DNA of 64,000 bases, taken from assembly GCA_036826635.1 (NCBI GenBank), contig DAISVY010000004.1, positions 176,208 to 240,207 on the forward strand, read 5' to 3'. Positions 51,491-59,158 of this stretch are shown here, piece by piece. The notes under the pieces were generated by a model. That model had not been told where the DNA came from. It ran no database searches and saw only the letters and a list, made by a program, of their open reading frames with translations. The DNA comes from DAISVY01 sp036826635. Lineage in GTDB: Bacteria > Zixibacteria > MSB-5A5 > GN15 > FEB-12. Position 1 is the first letter of the stretch. The number at the start of each line of letters is the position of its first letter. The position numbers and the translations under genes were made by a program.

Positions 51491-52216
51491 TTAGATGACA
51501 GTACCGATTCGGTCCCACCGGACATGGGTCGGGAAATTGTAAATCCCGTGACCAACCCAGCGAACCAGATCGATTATGTATGGAAAATCCCATCCCGGCG
51601 GATTGTCGGTCGGCGCCCACGAGTAGTATACAAAGATGGCCTTGCCTTTGATATAGTCTCGCGAAACCGCTCCCCAGAAGCGACTGTCCCGGCTGTCATC
51701 GCGGTTGTCTCCCACCACGAAATACTGATCCGGCGGCACCACGTAAGGCCCGAAATTATCCCGAAACGAAAGATCGCCCGGAATAATCCGTTTGTCGATA
51801 TGCTTCGAGTCTTCCGGAATCGCGGCCACCTCGCCGTCGACATACAGCACCTTGTCAGCCACCTGGACAGTCTGGTTCGGCCCGGCCACGATCCGCTTGA
51901 TGAAATCCTTGTCGGGATTATTGGGATATTTGAAGACGATAATATCGCCGGTTTTCGGATCGCTGCCGAAATCGTAGGCGAGCTTGTTGACGAAAATGTA
52001 ATCTCCGGTCAACAGCGTGTCTTCCATCGAGGCGGAGTTAACCCGATAGGCCGAAACGACGAAAATCCGAAGCAACACCGCAGCTACCAGAGCAATAACA
52101 GCAGTCTCCAGATATTCGCGCCAGAGCGGCTTGCGCTCTTTTTTACGCAGAACTTTGCGAGCCTCGCGTTGGCTCTCGATCTGCCTGTGCTCCTGAATGA
52201 GGAAGTCTTGATCCAT
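51491..52216 (-). CDS. lepB: Signal peptidase I
   Basis: A 241-residue S26 signal peptidase. Basic N-terminus (1-35), one membrane anchor (about 37-57), catalytic Ser in NSASMEDTLLTGDYIFVNK (S63), general-base Lys in DFIKRIVAGP (K107) and the box E motif YFVVGDNRDDSRDSRFWG. It removes signal peptides from the exported proteins seen in this window. Co-directional with hemW. Confidence 0.95.
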   Translation of the reverse strand: MDQDFLIQEHRQIESQREARKVLRKKERKPLWREYLETAVIALVAAVLLRIFVVSAYRVNSASMEDTLLTGDYIFVNKLAYDFGSDPKTGDIIVFKYPNNPDKDFIKRIVAGPNQTVQVADKVLYVDGEVAAIPEDSKHIDKRIIPGDLSFRDNFGPYVVPPDQYFVVGDNRDDSRDSRFWGAVSRDYIKGKAIFVYYSWAPTDNPPGWDFPYIIDLVRWVGHGIYNFPTHVRWDRIGTVI

Positions 52217-52339
52217 ACGTTTAAGGTTATCGGTTTTTTCCTACACTAACTTAACGAGAAAAGCCGCATACTCGAGGTTAATATACGAAACCGAGACAGA
52301 CCGGGAGAAACAGGCGGATACCGATTCCCCGGCCCCGTA

Positions 52340-55228
52340 TCAGGCCTCGGGTATAATCACGCGGGGGCGCCGGACCCCGGCCCTCAGTTGGGTAACCGGA
52401 TCAAGAGCCACCAGTCGTCCGGGCGGGAGATCGAGTATTCCCTTAAGCTCGGCGGGCCAGTTCTGCGAACCGAAACCACGAAGCACAACAACCGCAAACG
52501 ACAATTCCGCCGCATCAACATCGCCAAAATGTAATCCCGCACAGACCAGACCGACAGCCCGACCGGATCGGCAGAGTTCAAGGTCGGCCGACTCGGCAGT
52601 CTCCCTGATAACCACGCTGCCGGGGGTAACGTCATCACCGGCCACGGGTCCGGCCACCGGGTCACCGCCCCCCCAGACTCCCGGTATCAGAGTCCCGCGG
52701 GTAACAATCTCGGCTCCTTTTTCGGTAATTGCCTCCACCCGCCCCGGCAACCAGGCGGAAAGTTGAAGCTCCTCAAGCAACGGCTCGATAATTACCACCC
52801 CGTATTCCATGTTGATTTCTTTGATTCTCCCCCGGGCGGGCGACTTGCACGCGGTCGGATCACCCGGCAGACCCTTTCGTGCGACTACCTGACCTTTCTC
52901 CACGTCCTGCCCGACTTCGCAAACCAAAAACGGTTTGATCTGCTCGGGGTGCATATCATAATGTTTCGCCACATTGACCGAATACAGCTTGGCTGCTCTT
53001 TCCGCTTTCTCCCGCACGACCACCGTACCGGTCGGAAGAATCTTCTCGATAGTACCGGAAACCTGCGAACTATATGTTCTCACATTGAGCGGGTTCTTCT
53101 TTTGCACCAGTTTGCCGACTCCGAACATCTTAAACGTCCGCAGGGCCGGCCCGCTCGGAGTGAACAGCGGTAACTTGCGCTGGGCCAGCAGTTCTCCCTT
53201 GGTAACCTCGTCTCCCACTTTCTTGTGAAAATACCGGGGTAATTCCTCGGGAGAGATTTTCAATCCCTCGGCAACATTGAGAAAAAACGGCCGTCGGAAA
53301 GAGCGCGTGCTTTTGGCTATGATGTCCTGTGGCGCCACGGTATCACCGACCTTAACGAAGACCTCACCGGGAATAGCCAGCTCGCGTCGCTCGCGTATTT
53401 CTCCGCGCCGAACAGTACCGGCCGGGCCGGCCTCGGCCTCCCGCTTCGGCGGCAGATCGGCTTCGTCAATGAAGAAACCCGATTGCAAATCCCCCTGTCG
53501 CGTGCGCACATCCACGATCAGCCCGCAGCAGGAATCGTCGAACTCCACCCTTCGTTCTTCCAGCTTAAGTTTCCTGACGTCGATATCGACCGATGCTCGC
53601 TCTCCCGGATTCAGCTTGATGAATTTCAACTCACCGTAGGCGACCGTTTCATCGATTGCCCGCTTCGCGTCGGTGCCGCCCGTAACTTTCACCACCGACT
53701 TGCCGGGTTTGGCCGTCCCCGATGGCGCGACCACCGTACCAAGGCGAATTAACCCCAGCTCATAGAAAAGTTCCAGAGCCAAATCTTTGTCAAGTTGCGA
53801 AAGTGCCCCCAGATGAGGAAACATGAAAGCGCTGTCGACGGCCAGGTCCAGAACACCATGGGGAAGCAGAGCGTTGAGCAACATCATAGCCGCCGTCGGA
53901 CGGGGCGAGTGCGACAGTTTGCCGCCGCTTCCTATCACCATGTCGTAATCGTCAAGGGTGGGACGGTTATCTTTGCGCTTCTTTCCCCTGCGGCTTTTTT
54001 TGAAATCGCTCCATCCCAGGTCTTCCTCACTCAAACTGAGCGCAATACCGTAAAGAACGTCGAAGTGCTGCCGGACAGCCTCACGGATAGCCACCGATGC
54101 CACCGCGCATTCGATTTTGGTTTGTTCGACGTCTTCGGGAAGAGTGGTCGGACGAAGATACTTGTTACCGATGCGATCCAGAAGCTCACTGTCGCTGATC
54201 TGAAAATCGAGCAACTCTTTGATCGCGTTCAGCCCGCCTTGCCTGACCACGTTCAGAATGCTGTAGCTCATGCCCAGATTGGCACTGACCGTGCGAAACA
54301 CACGACCGTTGGCCGCGGTGAAAACGTCGGTAGTGGCGCCGCCGATGTCTATCACCAGCAGCTTGCCGCTCATCTCTTTCGAGACTAAGGCGAGTATTTT
54401 TTCCATCGCCGCCGGAGTGGGAAGAATAGGCGCCGACACCCAGGTCTTGTATTTGTCATAGCCCGGTGCGCGTGACATGACATGATCCATAAAAACGTCG
54501 TGGATGGCGTCGCGGGCCGGTTCCAAGTTCTCGCGGTTGCTCGATGGCCGGATGTTCGGCTGACCGATGTACATGAAGCGCTCGGTGAGGGTTTGTTCGA
54601 CGTACTTACTGGCGGCCTGATTGCCGGCGAATATGACGGGGAGTTTCAGATCGCGGCTGAGTTTGGGGCGAAGGTCCGACTGGTTGATGAGCTCGGCCAG
54701 AAAGACCGGACCGTAAACCGAACCGCCGTCGAATCCCCCGGCCAGAAGGACCATGTCGGGGCGAAGTTTCTCCAGCATCTGTATTTTGCGATAGGGCGTG
54801 CGGCCGTCGTCGAGCGCGATCACGTCCTGAATTATCGCTCCTGCTCCCAGGGCTACCCGCTCGGCGCTGCGCGTGGTGACTTCGCGCACCAGCCCGGCCA
54901 CCACTACGGCCAGACCGCCCCCGGCGCTGGACGTGGAGAAAGTCGGCACGCACGGTAAGCCGTCGCGAAGCAGCACTTCACCGGTTTCTTTTTCCAGCGC
55001 GCGCATGGCGTTGACCACGCCGAACGTCACGTCCTCGTACGGTTTCTCGACCGTGGTAGGGCGTTCCTGACGCACGTATCGCCAGTTGTTTTCGCGAATA
55101 AACAGAATGGCCTTGGTGGTGGTACTGCCAACATCAAGCACACAGAACTTGTCAAGGCGACCGGGTACGGGTTGCACCTTGCTGCTCGGCAACACTTCGG
55201 CTTGTTGATTGAACAGTAAACCGGGCAT
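52340..55228 (-). CDS. Large MutL/GlmL-like ASKHA protein with repeated lipoyl-like C-terminal segments
   Basis: A 962-residue protein. Residues 25-480 match the glutamate mutase accessory protein MutL/GlmL, an ASKHA ATPase: phosphate-1 VLDVGSTTTKA (30-40), LLAGGFDGGS, phosphate-2 LLVIDIGGATTD (290-301) and VIGSGGKLSHSPRP (adenosine). Residues 600-830 contain several barrel-sandwich (lipoyl/biotinyl-like) turns: FVKVGDTVAPQDIIA, KKVGDEVTKGELLA, VSGTIEKILPTGTVVV, CEVGQDVEKGQVVA and ARGRIKEINMEYGVVI. A GlmL is about half this length. No adenosylcobalamin mutase is encoded nearby. The role is unknown; a chaperone or maturation ATPase is possible. Confidence 0.8.
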   Translation of the reverse strand: MPGLLFNQQAEVLPSSKVQPVPGRLDKFCVLDVGSTTTKAILFIRENNWRYVRQERPTTVEKPYEDVTFGVVNAMRALEKETGEVLLRDGLPCVPTFSTSSAGGGLAVVVAGLVREVTTRSAERVALGAGAIIQDVIALDDGRTPYRKIQMLEKLRPDMVLLAGGFDGGSVYGPVFLAELINQSDLRPKLSRDLKLPVIFAGNQAASKYVEQTLTERFMYIGQPNIRPSSNRENLEPARDAIHDVFMDHVMSRAPGYDKYKTWVSAPILPTPAAMEKILALVSKEMSGKLLVIDIGGATTDVFTAANGRVFRTVSANLGMSYSILNVVRQGGLNAIKELLDFQISDSELLDRIGNKYLRPTTLPEDVEQTKIECAVASVAIREAVRQHFDVLYGIALSLSEEDLGWSDFKKSRRGKKRKDNRPTLDDYDMVIGSGGKLSHSPRPTAAMMLLNALLPHGVLDLAVDSAFMFPHLGALSQLDKDLALELFYELGLIRLGTVVAPSGTAKPGKSVVKVTGGTDAKRAIDETVAYGELKFIKLNPGERASVDIDVRKLKLEERRVEFDDSCCGLIVDVRTRQGDLQSGFFIDEADLPPKREAEAGPAGTVRRGEIRERRELAIPGEVFVKVGDTVAPQDIIAKSTRSFRRPFFLNVAEGLKISPEELPRYFHKKVGDEVTKGELLAQRKLPLFTPSGPALRTFKMFGVGKLVQKKNPLNVRTYSSQVSGTIEKILPTGTVVVREKAERAAKLYSVNVAKHYDMHPEQIKPFLVCEVGQDVEKGQVVARKGLPGDPTACKSPARGRIKEINMEYGVVIIEPLLEELQLSAWLPGRVEAITEKGAEIVTRGTLIPGVWGGGDPVAGPVAGDDVTPGSVVIRETAESADLELCRSGRAVGLVCAGLHFGDVDAAELSFAVVVLRGFGSQNWPAELKGILDLPPGRLVALDPVTQLRAGVRRPRVIIPEA

Positions 55229-55234
55229 GCCGAC

Positions 55235-55263
55235 AAACTAAGCAGTCGAGACTGACCTGACAA
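55235..55263 (-). promoter_or_regulatory. Promoter of the MutL-like gene, predicted leaderless
   Basis: TTGTCA (55263-55258), a 17-nt spacer and TAGTTT (55240-55235). The -10 ends 6 nt before the ATG at 55228. Confidence 0.5.
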
Positions 55264-55287
55264 GCTAAAGTACAATCGGCGGTAAAT

Positions 55288-55445
55288 CGTAGGGCGGATC
55301 CGTCCGCGAATCCGCCTTCTTGATTGTAGGGAGGGTTTGTCTTCAAACCCGCCTTCTTTGCGACAGCTACGCTGATGGCAAGTTCGAAGACGGACTTGCC
55401 CTACCAGAATTATCTCCGGCAGGATCGCAAGCGGTCCTGCCATAT
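55288..55445. repeat. Cluster of four hairpins sharing a GTAGGG-flanked design
   Basis: Four stem-loops lie in a row: GGCGGAT/ATCCGCC (55293-55316), GGGTTTG/CAAACCC (55333-55350), GGCAAGT/ACTTGCC (55377-55400) and GGCAGGA/TCCTGCC (55418-55441), each with 7-bp perfect arms. The first two are preceded by GTAGGG and followed by CGCCTTCTT; the third has the same GTAGGG box in inverted orientation (CCCTAC on its right). This looks like a dispersed palindromic repeat family rather than a terminator, as no T-run is present. It lies between lepA and the MutL-like gene. Confidence 0.75.
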
Positions 55446-55463
55446 AAGAAGGGTCGGGGGCCA

Positions 55464-57266
55464 TCAGCGCTCGATTTTGAGGGCGGCTAAAAACGCTTCC
55501 TGCGGAATCTCCACACTCCCCACCTGTTTCATCCGACGTTTGCCCTCTTTCTGTTTTTCCAGAAGCTTGCGCTTGCGCGTAATGTCGCCGCCGTAGCACT
55601 TGGCCGTCACGTTCTTACGCAAGGGACGGATCGTGGCCCGACTGATAATGCGGTTGCCGATAGTGGCCTGAAGCACCACCTCAAACATCTGGCGCGGGAT
55701 CAGCTTGCGCAGCCGCTCGTTCAGGTTCATCCCCCAATGGTAGGCCTTGTCGCGGTGGATGATGACCGACAGCGCGTCCACCTCATCGCCGTTTACCAGA
55801 ATGTCCAGCTTGACCATGTCGGCCCGCTGATAATACGGCAGGGCGTAATCGAACGAAGCATAACCGCGCGTGATAGACTTGAGCTTATCGTAGAAATCGA
55901 AAATTATTTCCGAAAGAGGAAAGGCATAGTGCAAATTGGCGCGCGTGGTAGACAGATATTCCGTGTTTTTATACTGCCCGCGTCTTTCGGTGCCCAGGCG
56001 CATGACCGGACCGACGTATTCGCTGGGCACGATTATCTGGGCGTCAACCACCGGTTCCTCGACATAATCAACTTCGGCCGCCAGGGGCATTTTGACCGGG
56101 TTATCCACCACCACCATCTGGCCATCGGTCGTGCGGACATGATACTCGACGCTCGGCATCGTATTTATAATGGTCTGGCCGTACTCGCGGGAAAGACGCT
56201 CGGTGATTATCTCCATGTGCAGCAAACCAAGGAAACCGACGCGAAAACCGAAACCAAGAGCCGACGACGATTCCGGTTCGAAAGTCAGCGAAGAATCGTT
56301 GAGCTTCAACTTCTCGATAGCTTCCCGCAACTGCGTGAAATCTTCCGCCACCGCCGGGTAAAGGCCGGAGAAAACCATCGGCTTAATGTTGACAAATCCC
56401 GGCAGGGGCTTCAGGGCCGGTTCCCGAGCCGTGGTTACCGTATCGCCGATTTTCGTCTCGGCCACTTCCCTTATGGCCGCGAAGAAATACCCCACGTCGC
56501 CCGCCCGGAGTTCCTCCTGAGGAATCGCCCGCAGACGCAAAAAACCGACCTCGTCGACCTCGTGAGTGCGACGATGCGAGAAAAAGCGCACCCTGTCCCC
56601 CTTACGCAGAGTACCATTGACAACTTTTACGAACGGCATGGCCCCCCGGTAGCTGTCGAAAATCGAATCGAACACCATTGCCTGAAGCGGCGCGTTCGGA
56701 TCACCGGACGGCGGCGGCACCACCCGAACTATAGCCTCCAGCAACGCCTCGATACCGATTCCTTCTTTGGCCGAAACCAGCAGCACTTCGTCGCTCTTGC
56801 ATCCCAGCAAATCGACGACCTCGGCTTTCACTCTCTCCGGGTCGGCGTTGGGCAAATCGATCTTATTGACAACAGGTATGATTTCCAGGTTGTTTTCCAT
56901 GGCCAGGTAAAGATTGGAAAGAGTCTGGGCCTCAATTCCCTGGGAAGCATCGACCACCAGCACCGCCCCTTCGCAAGCGGCCAGTGACCGGCTGACCTCG
57001 TAGGTAAAATCGACATGGCCGGGAGTATCGATCAGGTTGAACTTGTACACCTGACCGTCGCGTGCTCGATACATCAGCCGTATGGTGTGGGCCTTGATAG
57101 TAATACCGCGTTCCTGCTCCAGATCCATCGAATCGAGCACCTGGTTGCGCATCTGGCGCTCGGTGAGAGTTTGGGTACGCTCAAGCAGACGGTCGGCCAG
57201 GGTAGACTTGCCGTGGTCAATATGCGCGATAATCGAGAAGTTTCTTATCCGGCTCTGCTCGTCCAT
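55464..57266 (-). CDS. lepA: Translation elongation factor 4 (LepA)
   Basis: A 600-residue translational GTPase that back-translocates or remodels stalled ribosomes. NFSIIAHIDHGKSTLADRLLE (G1), RGITIKAHTIRL (G2), DTPGHVDF (G3), NKIDLPNAD (G4), SAKEGIG (G5); domain order and the C-terminal GGDITRKRKLLEKQKEGKRRM are LepA-specific. Full length. A TTGACA promoter lies 60 bp upstream. Confidence 0.97.
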   Translation of the reverse strand: MDEQSRIRNFSIIAHIDHGKSTLADRLLERTQTLTERQMRNQVLDSMDLEQERGITIKAHTIRLMYRARDGQVYKFNLIDTPGHVDFTYEVSRSLAACEGAVLVVDASQGIEAQTLSNLYLAMENNLEIIPVVNKIDLPNADPERVKAEVVDLLGCKSDEVLLVSAKEGIGIEALLEAIVRVVPPPSGDPNAPLQAMVFDSIFDSYRGAMPFVKVVNGTLRKGDRVRFFSHRRTHEVDEVGFLRLRAIPQEELRAGDVGYFFAAIREVAETKIGDTVTTAREPALKPLPGFVNIKPMVFSGLYPAVAEDFTQLREAIEKLKLNDSSLTFEPESSSALGFGFRVGFLGLLHMEIITERLSREYGQTIINTMPSVEYHVRTTDGQMVVVDNPVKMPLAAEVDYVEEPVVDAQIIVPSEYVGPVMRLGTERRGQYKNTEYLSTTRANLHYAFPLSEIIFDFYDKLKSITRGYASFDYALPYYQRADMVKLDILVNGDEVDALSVIIHRDKAYHWGMNLNERLRKLIPRQMFEVVLQATIGNRIISRATIRPLRKNVTAKCYGGDITRKRKLLEKQKEGKRRMKQVGSVEIPQEAFLAALKIER

Positions 57267-57325
57267 TTCAAATTCCGTCTCGCTCTTGCTCTTCGTTCAA
57301 TACCCAAAAACATCAGGGGCCGTCC

Positions 57326-57354
57326 AAGGTAGCGGCTTGGCAGGAAATTGTCAA
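57326..57354 (-). promoter_or_regulatory. Promoter of lepA
   Basis: TTGACA (57354-57349), a 17-nt spacer and TACCTT (57331-57326), with a leader of about 50 nt. The -35 and spacing are ideal; the -10 is moderate. Confidence 0.6.
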
Positions 57355-57386
57355 ACGGGAGATAGTCCCCGTCCCGAGCCGCCGGG

Positions 57387-58142
57387 TCACTTATCGAGAC
57401 AGGCGGTCAGGCGGTCGAAAAACTCTGATTTGGGAATATCGGCGTCCAGGTTCCCACCCTGGGCAATGGAAATATGACTGGTTTCTTCGGACACAACCAC
57501 CACCACGGCATCGGAGACTTCGCTGACCCCGATAGCCGCTTTGTGACGCATACCGAAGAGCTTGCGGTAACGCTGGTTGGAGGTAAGAGGCAGCGAGGCC
57601 GCCGCCGCGATAATATGATCTCCGGAAACAATAACCGCGCCGTCGTGAAGCGGAGTGTACGGCGTAAACAAAGTAACCAGCAACTCCGAGGACAACTCGG
57701 CGTTTATACTTTTGCCGGTCTCGGCGAAATTGCGAAGGCCGGTGCGACGCTCGATCACGATCAGCCCGCCGTAACCAAGTTCGGAGAGCCGCAACGTTGC
57801 CCGCACGACTTCATCGAGGATTTTCTTCTGCTCAAGAGTGACGAACAATCTCAGGAAACGGCTCTGACCGATATGTGCCAGAGCGCCCCTCAACTCCGGC
57901 TGAAACACCACCACCAGCACCAGAATACCGAACGTGGCCAGATTGGAGAAAAGCCACGTCAGGCCTTCAAGCTGAAACCAATAGGATATAAAAGCAATCC
58001 CGGCCAGAAGCGTCAGCCCCACAATGATCTGGGCCGAACGAGTACCCTTGGTCAGCCTGAGCACCTGGTAGATAATGAAAGAAACGATCAGGACATCAAT
58101 GATGTCCTTCAGCCCGAATTGTAAAAAATCATAAGCCAGCAT
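57387..58142 (-). CDS. cdaA: Membrane diadenylate cyclase CdaA
   Basis: A 251-residue c-di-AMP synthase. Three membrane segments (about 13-30, 37-56, 62-80) precede a DAC domain with FAETGKSINAELSSELL, the catalytic HDGAVI (166-171) and MRHKAAIGVSE (usual RHRAA). It begins 2 bp after folP stops. The regulator cdaR/ybbR that often follows cdaA is missing; the next gene is lepA. Confidence 0.94.
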   Translation of the reverse strand: MLAYDFLQFGLKDIIDVLIVSFIIYQVLRLTKGTRSAQIIVGLTLLAGIAFISYWFQLEGLTWLFSNLATFGILVLVVVFQPELRGALAHIGQSRFLRLFVTLEQKKILDEVVRATLRLSELGYGGLIVIERRTGLRNFAETGKSINAELSSELLVTLFTPYTPLHDGAVIVSGDHIIAAAASLPLTSNQRYRKLFGMRHKAAIGVSEVSDAVVVVVSEETSHISIAQGGNLDADIPKSEFFDRLTACLDK

Positions 58143-58144
58143 AA

Positions 58145-59026
58145 TTATCGAATCGAGTCAATTCCCTGCACGACTTTCAGAGCTTCCACCGAAGGCGCCA
58201 CATCGTGCACACGGACTATATCGGCACCGTTGCGTACTGCCGTTACCATGGCCGCAACCGACCCGCCCAGGCGCTGCTCGGGCCGGGTCGCCGACGCGTG
58301 CAGCATCCCGATAAACGACTTGCGCGAAACTCCCACCAGCAAGGGCAGTCCGAAAGTTCGGAAGCGTGAGAGATTCCCCAGCAAATCGAGATTATCAACC
58401 AACCGTTTGCCGAAACCAATACCGGGATCAAGGATGAGTTTCGTCTCGTCTACGTCGTGTCGGCGGCAATACTCGATCCGTTCGGCGAAAAATTCGGTGA
58501 TCTCGCCCACGCAGTCGACATAGCCGGGGTTCTCCTGCATATTCCCGGGAGTACCTTTCATATGCATAAGGATCACCGGCGTCTTGCGCTTTGCGACCAG
58601 ATCGACCATCCCGGTATCAAAACGCATAGAGGAAATATCATTGATCATATCCGCCCCGGCGTCAAGAGCCGCTTCGGCCGTGGCTGCGTGGTACGTATCC
58701 ACGGAGATACAGATATCACTGTGGCGACGGATGCTTTCGATGACGGGCACCACACGGCGCAATTCCTCTTCGGGCGCAACCGGCTCGGCTCCGGGACGAG
58801 TTGATTCACCCCCCACGTCGATGATGTCCGCTCCCTCGTCGATCATAACCAGAGCATGCTCAACCGCCCGATCAAGCGAGGCAAACCGGCCACCATCGGA
58901 AAACGAATCCGGCGTGACATTTAGAATACCCATCACGACCGGCCGGTCAAGAGCTATCCGGCGGTTTCCGGCAAGGGGGATAACTCGCTTTATCTCTTCG
59001 GCTTTGGTGAATACCTGCTTCTGCAT
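58145..59026 (-). CDS. folP: Dihydropteroate synthase
   Basis: A 293-residue folate enzyme. GILNVTPDSFSDGG (41-54 region), DIIDVGGESTRPGAEPV, ISVDTYHAATAEAALDAGADMINDIS, VILMHMKGTPGNMQ, LILDPGIGFGK and VGVSRKSFIG follow the DHPS TIM barrel in order; these bind pterin pyrophosphate and p-aminobenzoate. The folP-cdaA-(ftsH) neighbourhood recurs in many bacteria. Confidence 0.96.
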   Translation of the reverse strand: MQKQVFTKAEEIKRVIPLAGNRRIALDRPVVMGILNVTPDSFSDGGRFASLDRAVEHALVMIDEGADIIDVGGESTRPGAEPVAPEEELRRVVPVIESIRRHSDICISVDTYHAATAEAALDAGADMINDISSMRFDTGMVDLVAKRKTPVILMHMKGTPGNMQENPGYVDCVGEITEFFAERIEYCRRHDVDETKLILDPGIGFGKRLVDNLDLLGNLSRFRTFGLPLLVGVSRKSFIGMLHASATRPEQRLGGSVAAMVTAVRNGADIVRVHDVAPSVEALKVVQGIDSIR

Positions 59027-59106
59027 AGGCGATCTCTTATCGCATGGTACAGCAATGCGAGAAAAAAAACAACCGGTAAAGAACTTACCCGCGGCGGAAA
59101 ACCGAC

Positions 59107-59138
59107 AAAAAAAGCCCGACCGTTCGGCCGGGCTTTTC
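59107..59138 (-). terminator. Intrinsic terminator downstream of ftsH
   Basis: AAAAGCCCG and CGGGCTTTT form a 9-bp stem continued by an inner CCG/CGG after one mismatch. On the minus strand a TTTTTTT run follows. It lies about 20 bp after the ftsH stop; the plus-strand arm also ends in TTTT, so it may act both ways. Confidence 0.85.
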
Positions 59139-59158
59139 GATTAGCTGGTCTGTTTGCT

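Noticed and set aside
55288..55445. CRISPR array
   Set aside because: The stems differ in sequence, spacing is irregular and one unit is inverted; there are no constant repeats with unique spacers.
55027..55599. Minus-strand frame across the hairpin cluster
   Set aside because: It overlaps both the start of the MutL-like gene and the end of lepA in the wrong frame and translates the hairpins; not a credible gene.
55737..56987. Long open frame on the plus strand inside lepA
   Set aside because: Antisense to lepA, with a composition rich in His, Arg and Gln typical of shadow frames.
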